Below, in pieces: positions 6,802 to 13,985 of a stretch of 19,331 nucleotides of DNA. The first letter of the stretch is position 1. Each line of letters begins with the position of its first letter. The notes beneath the pieces are model-generated. The model saw nothing but the letters and a program-made list of their open reading frames with translations. It did not search any database and was not told where the DNA came from. The position numbers and the translations under genes are program-made. Origin of the DNA: Bacteroidota bacterium (lineage in GTDB: Bacteria; Bacteroidota; Bacteroidia; Bacteroidales; WCHB1-69); contig JAEWNB010000191.1 in NCBI GenBank assembly GCA_023392945.1, positions 1 to 19,331 on the forward strand, read 5' to 3'.

Positions 6802-7935
6802 TTATAATCTCTGCGAAATTTTGGGGATGATCTGATTTTTCCATTGAGTAAAAGTGCCCTCTTGAATTTTTAATCTTGCGGTTTTTATCAGGTCGAGATA
6901 GAAATGGAGATTGTGTAAACTTCCAATCATAGGTCCCAGCATTTCATTTGCAGTGTATAGATGTCTCAAATAGGCCCGCGTATACTCTTGATCTGCAATG
7001 AGGTCACTGTTTTTGTCAAGGGGGGTGAAATCGAATTTCCACTTTTCATTTCTCATGTTCAGAACACCCTCCCAGGTAAATATCATGCCATTACGACCGT
7101 TTCGGGTTGGCATAACACAATCAAACATATCAATACCCATAGCAATATTTTCGAGAATATTGGCAGGGGTTCCCACTCCCATAAGGTAGCGTGGTTTATC
7201 TTTGGGTAATATTTGGCAACAGATATCAGTCATTTCATACATCAATTCGGTAGGTTCCCCAACGGAGACCCCTCCAATTGCATTTCCTTCACAATTCATG
7301 GAGGCGATAAATTCGGCTGATTTAATTCTTAAATCCTTGAATACGCTTCCCTGTACAATTGGGAAAAGAGTTTGCCTATAGCCATATTTGGGCTCGGTTT
7401 GATTGAATCTGGTGATACAACGTTCAAGCCAGTTGTGGGTAATGAGCATAGAATTCTTTGCATAATCAAATTCACAAGGGTAGGGAGTACACTCATCGAA
7501 TGCCATCATGATGTCAGCTCCAATAATACGCTCAATATCAATTACTTTTTCAGGACTAAAGAGATGTCTGGAACCATCAATATGAGATTGAAACCAGACT
7601 CCTTCTTCCGGTTTAATCTTCCGTTTGTGACTCAGAGAAAAGACCTGAAATCCCCCGCTGTCAGTGAGAACAGGCTTTTCCCATCCATTAAAACGGTGAA
7701 TGCCACCGGCTGCTTCCAGCACTTCCACTCCGGGACGTAAATAAAGATGATAGGTGTTACCTAATATGATTTGTGCCTTGATTTCATCCTTTACACTTTT
7801 AATATGAACTGCTTTAACTGCACCGACAGTTCCTACAGGCATAAAAATGGGGGTCTCAATTATTCCGTGGTCAGTTGTGATAGTGCCGGCTCTCGCTGAA
7901 CTTTTATCGTCAGTAGTGTTAATTATAAACTGCAT
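6802..7935 (-). CDS. tgt: tRNA-guanine(34) transglycosylase
   Basis: The product has 377 residues from the ATG at 7933-7935. The frame can be extended to 8001, but the extra 22 residues (MKNKYILKIRINDVF...) do not resemble the family and would run through the promoter region. The enzyme exchanges G34 for preQ1 in GUN-anticodon tRNAs in queuosine synthesis. Visible hallmarks are D92 in LTDSGGFQVFSL, SHIDGSRHLFSPE (117-129), GNAIGG, MGVGTP, and the nucleophile D272 in MFDCVMPTRNGRNG. The C-terminal zinc site is unusual: where the E. coli-type enzyme has CDCYTC, this protein has S310-D-L312-I-A-D315, with only the distal histidine (H341, SLHNLHFY) kept. All catalytic residues are present, so I expect activity with an altered structural site. 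Confidence 0.96.
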   Translation of the reverse strand: MQFIINTTDDKSSARAGTITTDHGIIETPIFMPVGTVGAVKAVHIKSVKDEIKAQIILGNTYHLYLRPGVEVLEAAGGIHRFNGWEKPVLTDSGGFQVFSLSHKRKIKPEEGVWFQSHIDGSRHLFSPEKVIDIERIIGADIMMAFDECTPYPCEFDYAKNSMLITHNWLERCITRFNQTEPKYGYRQTLFPIVQGSVFKDLRIKSAEFIASMNCEGNAIGGVSVGEPTELMYEMTDICCQILPKDKPRYLMGVGTPANILENIAMGIDMFDCVMPTRNGRNGMIFTWEGVLNMRNEKWKFDFTPLDKNSDLIADQEYTRAYLRHLYTANEMLGPMIGSLHNLHFYLDLIKTARLKIQEGTFTQWKNQIIPKISQRL

Positions 7936-7953
7936 TTTGTTAGTAAATTTCGA

Positions 7954-7961
7954 CAAAAATA
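7954..7961 (-). promoter_or_regulatory. Putative -7 box for tgt
   Basis: The minus strand reads TATTTTTG (TAnnTTTG), 18 bp upstream of the chosen tgt ATG at 7935. Its position supports the shorter start, because the long form starting at 8001 would begin upstream of this box. Confidence 0.5.
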
Positions 7962-7985
7962 CATCATTTATTCTAATCTTTAAAA

Positions 7986-7993
7986 TATATTTG
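7986..7993 (+). promoter_or_regulatory. Putative -7 box for the glycosyltransferase-sigma factor operon
   Basis: TATATTTG is an exact TAnnTTTG match, 22 bp before the ATG at 8016. Together with the minus-strand box at 7954-7961 it forms a compact divergent promoter pair between tgt and the glycosyltransferase. Confidence 0.55.
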
Positions 7994-8015
7994 TTTTTCA
8001 AATCATAACCTATTA

Positions 8016-9149
8016 ATGTTTTTCATGCTACCAAATTATCTTCCAGAATTATCTGTTATTGTATTTGGTTTTTTTGTTATTCTGCAATTACTCTATTATT
8101 GGTTGATTTTTGCCAGATTTTCATTTCATAAACCGACTAAAATAAAAGATATTCAGCAAAAACCTGTATCGATTGTGGTATCAGCCAAAAATGAAGCTCA
8201 TAATCTTATTAAGTCACTTCCTGCTTTGCTTACTCAACAATACAATGAGTTTGAAGTGGTATTGGTAAATGATAATTCTAATGATGAAACCGAACAGGTT
8301 ATCCGTGATTTTATGAGTACTTATCCTCAATTGAAATTGGTAAATCTAACCTCTTCCGTGACCAATATTCAGGGAAAAAAATTCCCTCTTTCAATTGGTA
8401 TCAAATCTGCAAGTTATGACACCATTCTTCTTACTGATGCAGATTGTGTGCCATCTTCCTCATATTGGTTGCAAAATATGGCGAAACACTTTGTTGGGAA
8501 AACGGAAATTGTATTGGGATATAGTACTTTCGAGAAGAAAAAAGGTCTTTTAAATATGATGATTCACTACGATACTCTTCATAGTGCAATACACTATTTT
8601 TCTTATGCCTTGGCTAAAATACCTTACATGGGAGTGGGTAGAAACTTAGCCTATTCCAAATCATTGTTTTATCATCAACGGGGTTTTGCTTCGCATAATC
8701 ATATCAAGTATGGAGATGATGATATTTTTGTCAATCGTGCTGCTAATGACCGGAATTGTGATATTGAGTATTTTAAAGGAGCTTTTACTGTATCACGTCC
8801 TAAATCAGGTTTTAAAAGCTGGTTCCTTCAAAAAAAACACCATACCTCGACCCGTAGCTCTTACAAGCCGAAACATAAGTTTTTACTCAATTTTTATGGG
8901 TTGTTAATGCTTCTATTTTATATCTTATTTGTGATTGCGATAATTTATACCCGAAAAGATTATATTCTTTTATCTGTTGTAATTGCTCTTTTTGTATTGA
9001 AATCTTCAATGCAATATGTTATTTTTGGTATGGCAGCAGCAAAACTTGAAGAAAAAAGAATTGTTCCCTATATTTTGATTTTTGATATACTGTTTTCAGT
9101 ACTTAATCCTTTTATATTTTTGACATCTAACTTATTCCAAAAAAAATAA
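8016..9149 (+). CDS. Membrane-anchored family 2 glycosyltransferase
   Basis: The protein has 377 residues. An N-terminal membrane helix (about 11-33) is followed by a GT-A catalytic domain. SIVVSAKNEAHNL (52-64) and VVLVNDNSNDET (81-92) bind the nucleotide sugar, DAD at 141-143 is the DxD metal motif, and GDDDIF at 233-238 supplies the catalytic acidic residue. QKKHHTS near 272-278 occupies the place of the Q-x-x-R-W motif of processive GT2 enzymes. Three C-terminal membrane helices follow (about 290-311, 315-337, 350-370). The enzyme probably acts at the inner face of the cytoplasmic membrane on a lipid or polysaccharide acceptor; the sugar is unknown. ATG 8016 is used, and ATG 8025 is an equally possible start. 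Its TAA overlaps the start of the sigma-factor gene by 1 nt. Confidence 0.9.
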   Translation: MFFMLPNYLPELSVIVFGFFVILQLLYYWLIFARFSFHKPTKIKDIQQKPVSIVVSAKNEAHNLIKSLPALLTQQYNEFEVVLVNDNSNDETEQVIRDFMSTYPQLKLVNLTSSVTNIQGKKFPLSIGIKSASYDTILLTDADCVPSSSYWLQNMAKHFVGKTEIVLGYSTFEKKKGLLNMMIHYDTLHSAIHYFSYALAKIPYMGVGRNLAYSKSLFYHQRGFASHNHIKYGDDDIFVNRAANDRNCDIEYFKGAFTVSRPKSGFKSWFLQKKHHTSTRSSYKPKHKFLLNFYGLLMLLFYILFVIAIIYTRKDYILLSVVIALFVLKSSMQYVIFGMAAAKLEEKRIVPYILIFDILFSVLNPFIFLTSNLFQKK

Positions 9150-9757
9150 TGGAAAAAATTGATCACTTTACCGATAAAGCGAAGCGAGATTATTTATTGC
9201 TGAGAGATGCATTGGATAATGGCAATCAAAAAGCGTATGCCCAACTGATGAGCTATTATCGTGACCCAATATATTATTTGTTGTTAAAGATGATCAAAAA
9301 TCCCTATGATGCTGAAGATTTAACTATTGAGGCCTTTGGAAAGGCTTTTCGTAATCTGGATCGTTATACTGTTGATTATGCTTTTTCTACCTGGCTTTTT
9401 AGAATTGCGGTTAATAACTGTATTGATTTCCTTCGTAAGAAAAATTGCACTCCTTCGTGTATTGATCAGGACATTTGCGCCTGTGAAAATAGCATGCAAG
9501 AATTGAATAACCCTTATGAGCAAAATACCCCGGAAGATACCTTTATAGAAAAACAACGTATTTCGATGATGAGGTGGGCTGTTGAGCAACTTCGCCCCAA
9601 GTATCGCACTTTAATTGAATTGCGCTATTTTGAAGAATTGTCCTACGAAGAAATTTCTAAGGAGTTGAATATAAGTATGTCGAATGTTAAGATTCAACTT
9701 TTTCGTGCAAAGGATATGCTTTCAGCCATTATGGGCAATATGAAACATTCTATTTAA
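9149..9757 (+). CDS. ECF-type RNA polymerase sigma factor with a cysteine cluster in the linker
   Basis: The protein has 202 residues. Region sigma-2 spans about 25-98, with DAEDLTIEAFGKAF (54-67) and FSTWLFRIAVNNCIDFLRKK (79-98). Region sigma-4 spans about 140-195 and includes RPKYRTLIELRYFEELSYEE and a helix-turn-helix (ISKELNISMSNVKIQLFRAK). The linker carries C100, C104, C110 and C112 (CTPSCIDQDICAC), an unusual cluster that could bind a metal or respond to redox; this is inference. No anti-sigma gene lies next to it. It starts in a TAATG overlap with the glycosyltransferase, so the two are co-transcribed and probably translationally coupled. The downstream lipoprotein converges on it with only 10 bp between stop codons. 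Confidence 0.93.
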   Translation: MEKIDHFTDKAKRDYLLLRDALDNGNQKAYAQLMSYYRDPIYYLLLKMIKNPYDAEDLTIEAFGKAFRNLDRYTVDYAFSTWLFRIAVNNCIDFLRKKNCTPSCIDQDICACENSMQELNNPYEQNTPEDTFIEKQRISMMRWAVEQLRPKYRTLIELRYFEELSYEEISKELNISMSNVKIQLFRAKDMLSAIMGNMKHSI

Positions 9758-9767
9758 CCTGTTTTTT

Positions 9768-10268
9768 TTACTTCTCTAGCAAATTGTTCCCAAACGGGTC
9801 AATTTCGTGAATTTTATAATCAGGCGTTGTGAAAAACAGTAAGGATGTGGGAACATTATTCTTGTAATAGGTAAGAGATACCATAAATAAAAGCAGTTTA
9901 TCATCATCGGTATTGTCGTTATTCATAACTTCCAGAAATGATTCCGAAGCCTGATAAACTTCATTTAGTGTATATTCGATCTCGACTCCCGCATTTTGAT
10001 TGCCGGATTTCATGGCAGCATTATACTGGTTTTCGTATTCTATTCTCATATTTTCCAACATCTCAAGCATGATTTTAGCATAACCCATTGCTGTGATGGT
10101 ATCAATTTTAACAATCTTAACCGAATCCACTTGTTCTGATTTAAGATATTCGTTGCTCACTTCGAGCATTCGGCTTTTTAAAATATCCTGCTCAGTTTTC
10201 TTTTTACACGATTGAAACGAAAAAGCAGTAGTGATAATTAAGGCAAATAGCAACAATTTTTTTATCAT
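9768..10268 (-). CDS. Small lipoprotein of unknown function
   Basis: The protein has 166 residues. It starts with a lipoprotein signal peptide (MIKKLLLFALIITTAFSFQSC), with the likely lipidated cysteine at residue 21 followed by KKK. The mature part is mostly helical and charged, with segments such as AKIMLEMLENMRIEYENQYNAAM and a C-terminal region ending PDYKIHEIDPFGNNLLEK. I recognise no domain. It is probably anchored in the inner or outer membrane facing the periplasm. It lies 55 bp downstream of the DUF4831 gene on the same strand, so it may belong to the symporter-DUF4831 transcript, and it converges with the sigma-factor gene. The gene is credible from its lipobox and frame; the function is unknown. 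Confidence 0.82.
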   Translation of the reverse strand: MIKKLLLFALIITTAFSFQSCKKKTEQDILKSRMLEVSNEYLKSEQVDSVKIVKIDTITAMGYAKIMLEMLENMRIEYENQYNAAMKSGNQNAGVEIEYTLNEVYQASESFLEVMNNDNTDDDKLLLFMVSLTYYKNNVPTSLLFFTTPDYKIHEIDPFGNNLLEK

Positions 10269-10323
10269 AACTATAAATATTTCTACTAGATTATCAATTT
10301 TGTTAAAGATATATACAATATAA

Positions 10324-11445
10324 TCAATAGATTATGCCATATTGTGTGATGTCAAAATTTTTAAGATTAGAAGGTAAAATCTCAATCTTTCCTAACTGGT
10401 AAACAGGAACTATTCCAAATTTGTGCTTGAGCATATTATCATTCCATAACGATACATTAACAGGCACAGATTTGCGAATGCGGAAACCATTATTGGGCTT
10501 ATATTTTTCGTCTTCAGATTTTTTTTGCATCAAAGAGAGCCATTGTTCGTTAGAAATTTGAGGCTCAAGAAGGAGATAGAAATTTTCTGCGCTATCAGAT
10601 GAGCTATTTTGAGAAACCCCATTTTCCCGATTTAAAGAAAAAAGAGAAATTCGAGTGTTGTTTGCGTCCGGAACAATATCCATGGAATAGTGCAACTCTT
10701 CATCAATAGAAAATCCTGTAAATAGGTTAAGATAATTTTGTTCTGTGCGGTTTAGTTCGTTAATCATCAATTCAATAGCTTCTTTTGTATAGGGAACTTC
10801 TTGTACCCCGATTAATAAGTCATAGCGATCTTTTCTGATTTTAGCAATATAGTCTGCGGCTTGTTGTGCTTGTTGCTCTTTGGTCTTTGAAATCATTTTT
10901 CTCTGGCTAACAGGCACTTGAGTTACAACACCATTGATAATTTTGGTTTCTACAAAAGAGTTATCAGTTTCCGTGTATGCAAGGTCTGAATAGTATTTGA
11001 AAAAATCCGGTATTTTAAGAGTCGAAGTTTCATATGGTTGAAGTTGCCGCGATGAATTCAAATTATTGTTTTTTGAATTATAAATATGAGCAAGATAATC
11101 ATTCTTAATTTGTGCAGGAGTCAATTCGACAGCATAGACATATTGGTTATCGGGAATTTCGTAAGAAGTCAGGGAAACATCTTTTAATTTATAACTTGTC
11201 TTATTATCAGTGATAACATTAGATAGCCCAAGAAATTTCTCTGCATAGTCAGCATAATAACCTTTTATCTCTTTTGTTTTTACAACCGTAACATCTAACT
11301 GAATGACCGTTTTAGGGAGTAAATAGTAGAAACTGAAATTATTTGGCAGAATTTGATTGCTATCGGTAAGTGGGATAACTTGTTTTTGCCCGAAGAGGCA
11401 AAATGCAGGTAAGAAAATAATAAGTGCTAAAATTAATTTTCTCAT
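10324..11445 (-). CDS. DUF4831 family exported protein
   Basis: The protein has 373 residues with a signal peptide (MRKLILALIIFLPAFCLFGQ). It matches my memory of DUF4831, a Bacteroidota family of unknown function: a YLLPKTVIQLDVTV segment near 40-55, the YADYAEKFLGL segment near 64-74, an LKDVSLTSY segment near 87-95, the middle RKDRYDLLIG and LNRTEQNYLNLFTG region, and a C-terminal KIEILPSN segment. It is probably periplasmic or envelope-associated. The gene begins 4 nt after the stop codon of the sodium:solute symporter, so the two are co-transcribed and possibly functionally linked, for instance as a substrate-handling or envelope partner; this is inference. The family has no established biochemical role that I know of. 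Confidence 0.88.
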   Translation of the reverse strand: MRKLILALIIFLPAFCLFGQKQVIPLTDSNQILPNNFSFYYLLPKTVIQLDVTVVKTKEIKGYYADYAEKFLGLSNVITDNKTSYKLKDVSLTSYEIPDNQYVYAVELTPAQIKNDYLAHIYNSKNNNLNSSRQLQPYETSTLKIPDFFKYYSDLAYTETDNSFVETKIINGVVTQVPVSQRKMISKTKEQQAQQAADYIAKIRKDRYDLLIGVQEVPYTKEAIELMINELNRTEQNYLNLFTGFSIDEELHYSMDIVPDANNTRISLFSLNRENGVSQNSSSDSAENFYLLLEPQISNEQWLSLMQKKSEDEKYKPNNGFRIRKSVPVNVSLWNDNMLKHKFGIVPVYQLGKIEILPSNLKNFDITQYGIIY

Positions 11446-11449
11446 AACG

Positions 11450-12922
11450 TTATTTGTTTAGAATTTCAATAGAATGATTTTTTTCGCTGATTAACAGCAT
11501 ACTCAAAAAGATAAGCAGGCCATTAAAAATAAGCATTTCAAACCCAAATTTGTATCCGGAAAACAGAACTTCGGAATATTTAGAGATAAAAAAACATATT
11601 GTTGGGATCAAAATTGCGATAACGGGAATTAACGGGGGATATTTAATAGTACGTTTAGTGAAAATTCCAAAAGAAAAAATGCCCAGAATAGGACCATATG
11701 TATAGCCGGCAATGGTGAATAAAATCCTTATTAATGCGTCATTATGATAGTTGGAAAAAATAATAATAATTGAGAGAAACAGGAGTGAAATGACAACATG
11801 CACAATTCTGCGGACCCAAATTTTTTCTTTTACTGATTTAAACCGTTTTTCAATATTTAAAAAATCATAACATACAGAGGTTGTCAATGCTGCAAAAGTT
11901 CCGTCTGCACTTGAAAATCCTGCGGCAATCAAGCCAATAACGAATACAATAGCCGTAATTTTTCCGAGATGATTAAAGGCTAATTCAGGGAAAATCCGGT
12001 CGGTGGGCATAGCGCTGATGTCAACTCCCAGTTTGTTTGCATAGACAAGAAGAAAACCCCCAAGTAAAAGAAACATTGCATTGACAACTACCAATATTCC
12101 GGTAAAGGTTAGCATATTTCGTTGAGCATCTTTAAGATTTCTACAGGTTAGATTTTTTTGCATCATATCCTGGTCTAATCCGGTCATGGCGATGGTAATA
12201 AACATTCCGCCGAATATCTGTTTAAGATAGAAAGTGTTTGAATGCCAATCTGTTTGAAATACTTTTGTATAACCGGCATTATTCATGGAACTCCAGATAT
12301 CAGCAAAAGGGCAATTCATTTCTCTGAAAATAACGATGAGTGTTATGATTAAAGCTGTAATGAGAAAAGTAGTCTGCAGCAGGTCTGTCCAAATCACGGT
12401 TTTGATACCTCCCCTGAAAGTATAGAGCAGAATTATGAAAATCATGATGATGGCAGTTAACCAGATAGGAATTCCCCAATCATCAAAGATGAAAATTTGA
12501 AGAACAAAAATTACCAGGTACATTCGCAGGGCTGAGCCGACAAGCCTGGAAATAATAAAAAGCAAAGAACCTGTTTTATGGGCTTCAATTCCAAATCTTT
12601 TCCCCAAATATTCATAAATGGAAACTAAATTCATTTTGTAATAAAGTGGTAGGAGGATATAGACAATTGAGAGATAGCCCAAAATATATCCTAAAACAAC
12701 GCCAAAATAGGTAAATTGGGTTGTTGCCACATCTCCGGGCACCGACATAAAAGTTACTCCAGAAAGTGAGGCCCCAATCATGCAATATGCCACCACAAAC
12801 CAGGGAGATTTACGGTTCCCGGTAAAGTATGTGTTATTGTCGGCTTTTCTTGAAGTAAGCCAGGATACTAAAAATAAAAGAATGGTGTAAATAATAAAAC
12901 AGACGAAGATAATGGTGCTCAT
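11450..12922 (-). CDS. Sodium:solute symporter (SSS family)
   Basis: The protein has 490 residues with about 13 membrane helices, the usual SSS/SLC5 architecture. FRGGIKTVIWTDLLQT (169-184) is the family signature, and the GASLSGVTFMSVPGD segment (50-64) forms the broken first core helix. FSSADGTFAALTTSV, after residue 330, corresponds to the region contributing Na+ ligands in helix 8 of LeuT-fold symporters. It uses a sodium gradient to import a small solute across the cytoplasmic membrane; the substrate cannot be predicted here. It is the first gene of a probable transcript with DUF4831 (4-nt gap) and possibly the lipoprotein. A -7-like box at 12947-12954 lies 25 bp upstream. Confidence 0.93.
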   Translation of the reverse strand: MSTIIFVCFIIYTILLFLVSWLTSRKADNNTYFTGNRKSPWFVVAYCMIGASLSGVTFMSVPGDVATTQFTYFGVVLGYILGYLSIVYILLPLYYKMNLVSIYEYLGKRFGIEAHKTGSLLFIISRLVGSALRMYLVIFVLQIFIFDDWGIPIWLTAIIMIFIILLYTFRGGIKTVIWTDLLQTTFLITALIITLIVIFREMNCPFADIWSSMNNAGYTKVFQTDWHSNTFYLKQIFGGMFITIAMTGLDQDMMQKNLTCRNLKDAQRNMLTFTGILVVVNAMFLLLGGFLLVYANKLGVDISAMPTDRIFPELAFNHLGKITAIVFVIGLIAAGFSSADGTFAALTTSVCYDFLNIEKRFKSVKEKIWVRRIVHVVISLLFLSIIIIFSNYHNDALIRILFTIAGYTYGPILGIFSFGIFTKRTIKYPPLIPVIAILIPTICFFISKYSEVLFSGYKFGFEMLIFNGLLIFLSMLLISEKNHSIEILNK

Positions 12923-12946
12923 ATAATCCTATTCATTTTAGAAAGG

Positions 12947-12954
12947 CAAAAATA
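12947..12954 (-). promoter_or_regulatory. Putative -7 box for the symporter-DUF4831 transcript
   Basis: The minus strand reads TATTTTTG (TAnnTTTG), about 25 bp before the symporter ATG. A TTG at 12978-12980 lies 23 nt further upstream and could be a weak -33 element. Confidence 0.5.
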
Positions 12955-13001
12955 ACATTTATTCATCAGAATAATCCCAACTCAGTATAAAAATTATAAA
13001 T

Positions 13002-13030
13002 CTCAAATAGTATAATACTATTTATTTGAG
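13002..13030 (-). terminator. AT-rich inverted repeat, possible terminator of the helix-hairpin-helix gene
   Basis: CTCAAATA (13002-13009) pairs with TATTTGAG (13023-13030), and the short inner arms GTAT/ATAC could extend the stem. It sits about 23-51 bp beyond the stop of the helix-hairpin-helix gene on the minus strand and is followed by a T-rich run (ATTTATAATTTTT). The stem is AT-rich and weak, so it could instead be a protein-binding palindrome. Confidence 0.4.
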
Positions 13031-13052
13031 TGTTAAGATACATTATAAATAA

Positions 13053-13814
13053 TTACTCAAACGAAATGTAAGGCAAAATTTTCTCCATTAATTCCGGATA
13101 GGCATGGGTGGCTTTCTGTAACTCTTCTTTGTTGTTGATTTTACCTTCTTTTTTGCGGTAGTTGAGGATTGATTTGCAGAGATAGCTGTCGAAATAGGGA
13201 TGTTTTATAAGATCTTTATAATCAGCCTTGTTTATCTTTATTTTCTTTATCTGATTCTGATTGATATAAAAATATTTCTCCATGTGTGAGAGTTCTATAT
13301 TTTGCATAATATAGATTTCTTTTATTTGTAGAAACGAATGAAATCCTCCTAACCGATCTCTGTATTCAATGACTTTTTTGGCTCTTTTAGAGCCAAATTG
13401 AGGAATAGCGCAAATTTCTGTTGTGTCACAACTGTTTAAGTCAATCTTGACAATTTCATATTCTCGCCGCTGATATTGTTTCTTATATTCTTCGTAATTA
13501 AGGCCAACTTTTGAAGAATCTTTTGTGAAACGATTATATTTAGAATAATGGATATAATGATTCTTATCTTGATTTTTAGCATATCTGTTTCTATAATATT
13601 TATTTTTTATCATTCGTTCATGATTTATAGAATCTGCTATTTCTTGTTGTCGTTTTTCAAATGCTGCAATTTCTTTCCTAAAAGAAGTTGTATTCCAAGA
13701 ACTTTCTTTATGATTATTATATAGGTAATAAAAAGTAAAGGAAGCAATAATGATTGATAAAAGGAAAATAGCCGCGACCCATTCGCCGGAGGTAAAATGA
13801 AAGAAAGATTTCAT
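13053..13814 (-). CDS. Membrane-anchored helix-hairpin-helix (ComEA-like) protein
   Basis: The protein has 253 residues. A single membrane helix lies near the N-terminus (about 12-32), followed by a basic, Tyr/Lys/Asn-rich linker (about 60-115). Two helix-hairpin-helix-type units come next: residues 123-168 (KIDLNSCDTTEICAIPQFG and KKVIEYRDRLGGF) and residues 190-250 (INKADYKDLIKHPYFD through YPELMEKILPYI). This layout matches the ComEA-like helix-hairpin-helix proteins common in Bacteroidota. ComEA proteins bind double-stranded DNA in uptake, but no other competence gene is present here, so a DNA-binding role is inferred from the fold only. It begins 65 bp after the end of the small MetS-like gene and may share its transcript. 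No strong promoter was found for it. Confidence 0.87.
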   Translation of the reverse strand: MKSFFHFTSGEWVAAIFLLSIIIASFTFYYLYNNHKESSWNTTSFRKEIAAFEKRQQEIADSINHERMIKNKYYRNRYAKNQDKNHYIHYSKYNRFTKDSSKVGLNYEEYKKQYQRREYEIVKIDLNSCDTTEICAIPQFGSKRAKKVIEYRDRLGGFHSFLQIKEIYIMQNIELSHMEKYFYINQNQIKKIKINKADYKDLIKHPYFDSYLCKSILNYRKKEGKINNKEELQKATHAYPELMEKILPYISFE

Positions 13815-13879
13815 AATAATTAAAGAGAAAAGATTTAGTTAGTTGATTGTTAGTATATTGAGTATTTTAATGAGTGAAA

Positions 13880-13981
13880 TTATTTTTTATCTTTTTTGAT
13901 TAGTTTGTAAATAAATAAAACCATAAGAAATGTTACCGGAATATGAACAAACAACATTAAGAGTAAAGCAGTAGTATTCAT
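13880..13981 (-). CDS. 33-residue MetS-like small subunit of the NSS transporter
   Basis: This short frame runs from ATG 13979-13981 to TAA 13880-13882 and encodes 33 residues. The peptide starts MNTTALLLML, continues FVHIPVTFLMVLFIYKLI and ends KKDKK: one membrane helix (about 4-26) followed by a positively charged, presumably cytoplasmic, tail. It begins only 4 nt after the stop codon of the LeuT-like transporter. NSS transporters such as MetP of Corynebacterium glutamicum need a tiny single-helix partner, MetS, encoded directly downstream. Position, size and topology all fit, although sequence similarity between such short peptides is weak. There is no Shine-Dalgarno sequence, as for the other genes here, so translational coupling to the transporter is likely. 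I am fairly sure it is a gene and less sure of the MetS assignment. Confidence 0.7.
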   Translation of the reverse strand: MNTTALLLMLFVHIPVTFLMVLFIYKLIKKDKK

Positions 13982-13985
13982 TGTT

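Noticed and set aside
7936..8001. N-terminal 22-residue extension of Tgt (start at 8001)
   Set aside because: The extension does not resemble the family, would begin upstream of the -7-like box at 7954-7961, and a good ATG exists at 7935 exactly where Tgt proteins usually start.
12977..13044. 25-codon minus-strand frame in the gap between the helix-hairpin-helix gene and the symporter
   Set aside because: It overlaps an inverted repeat, has no protein-like pattern or coupling to a neighbour, and is not comparable with the 33-residue membrane peptide, which has both.
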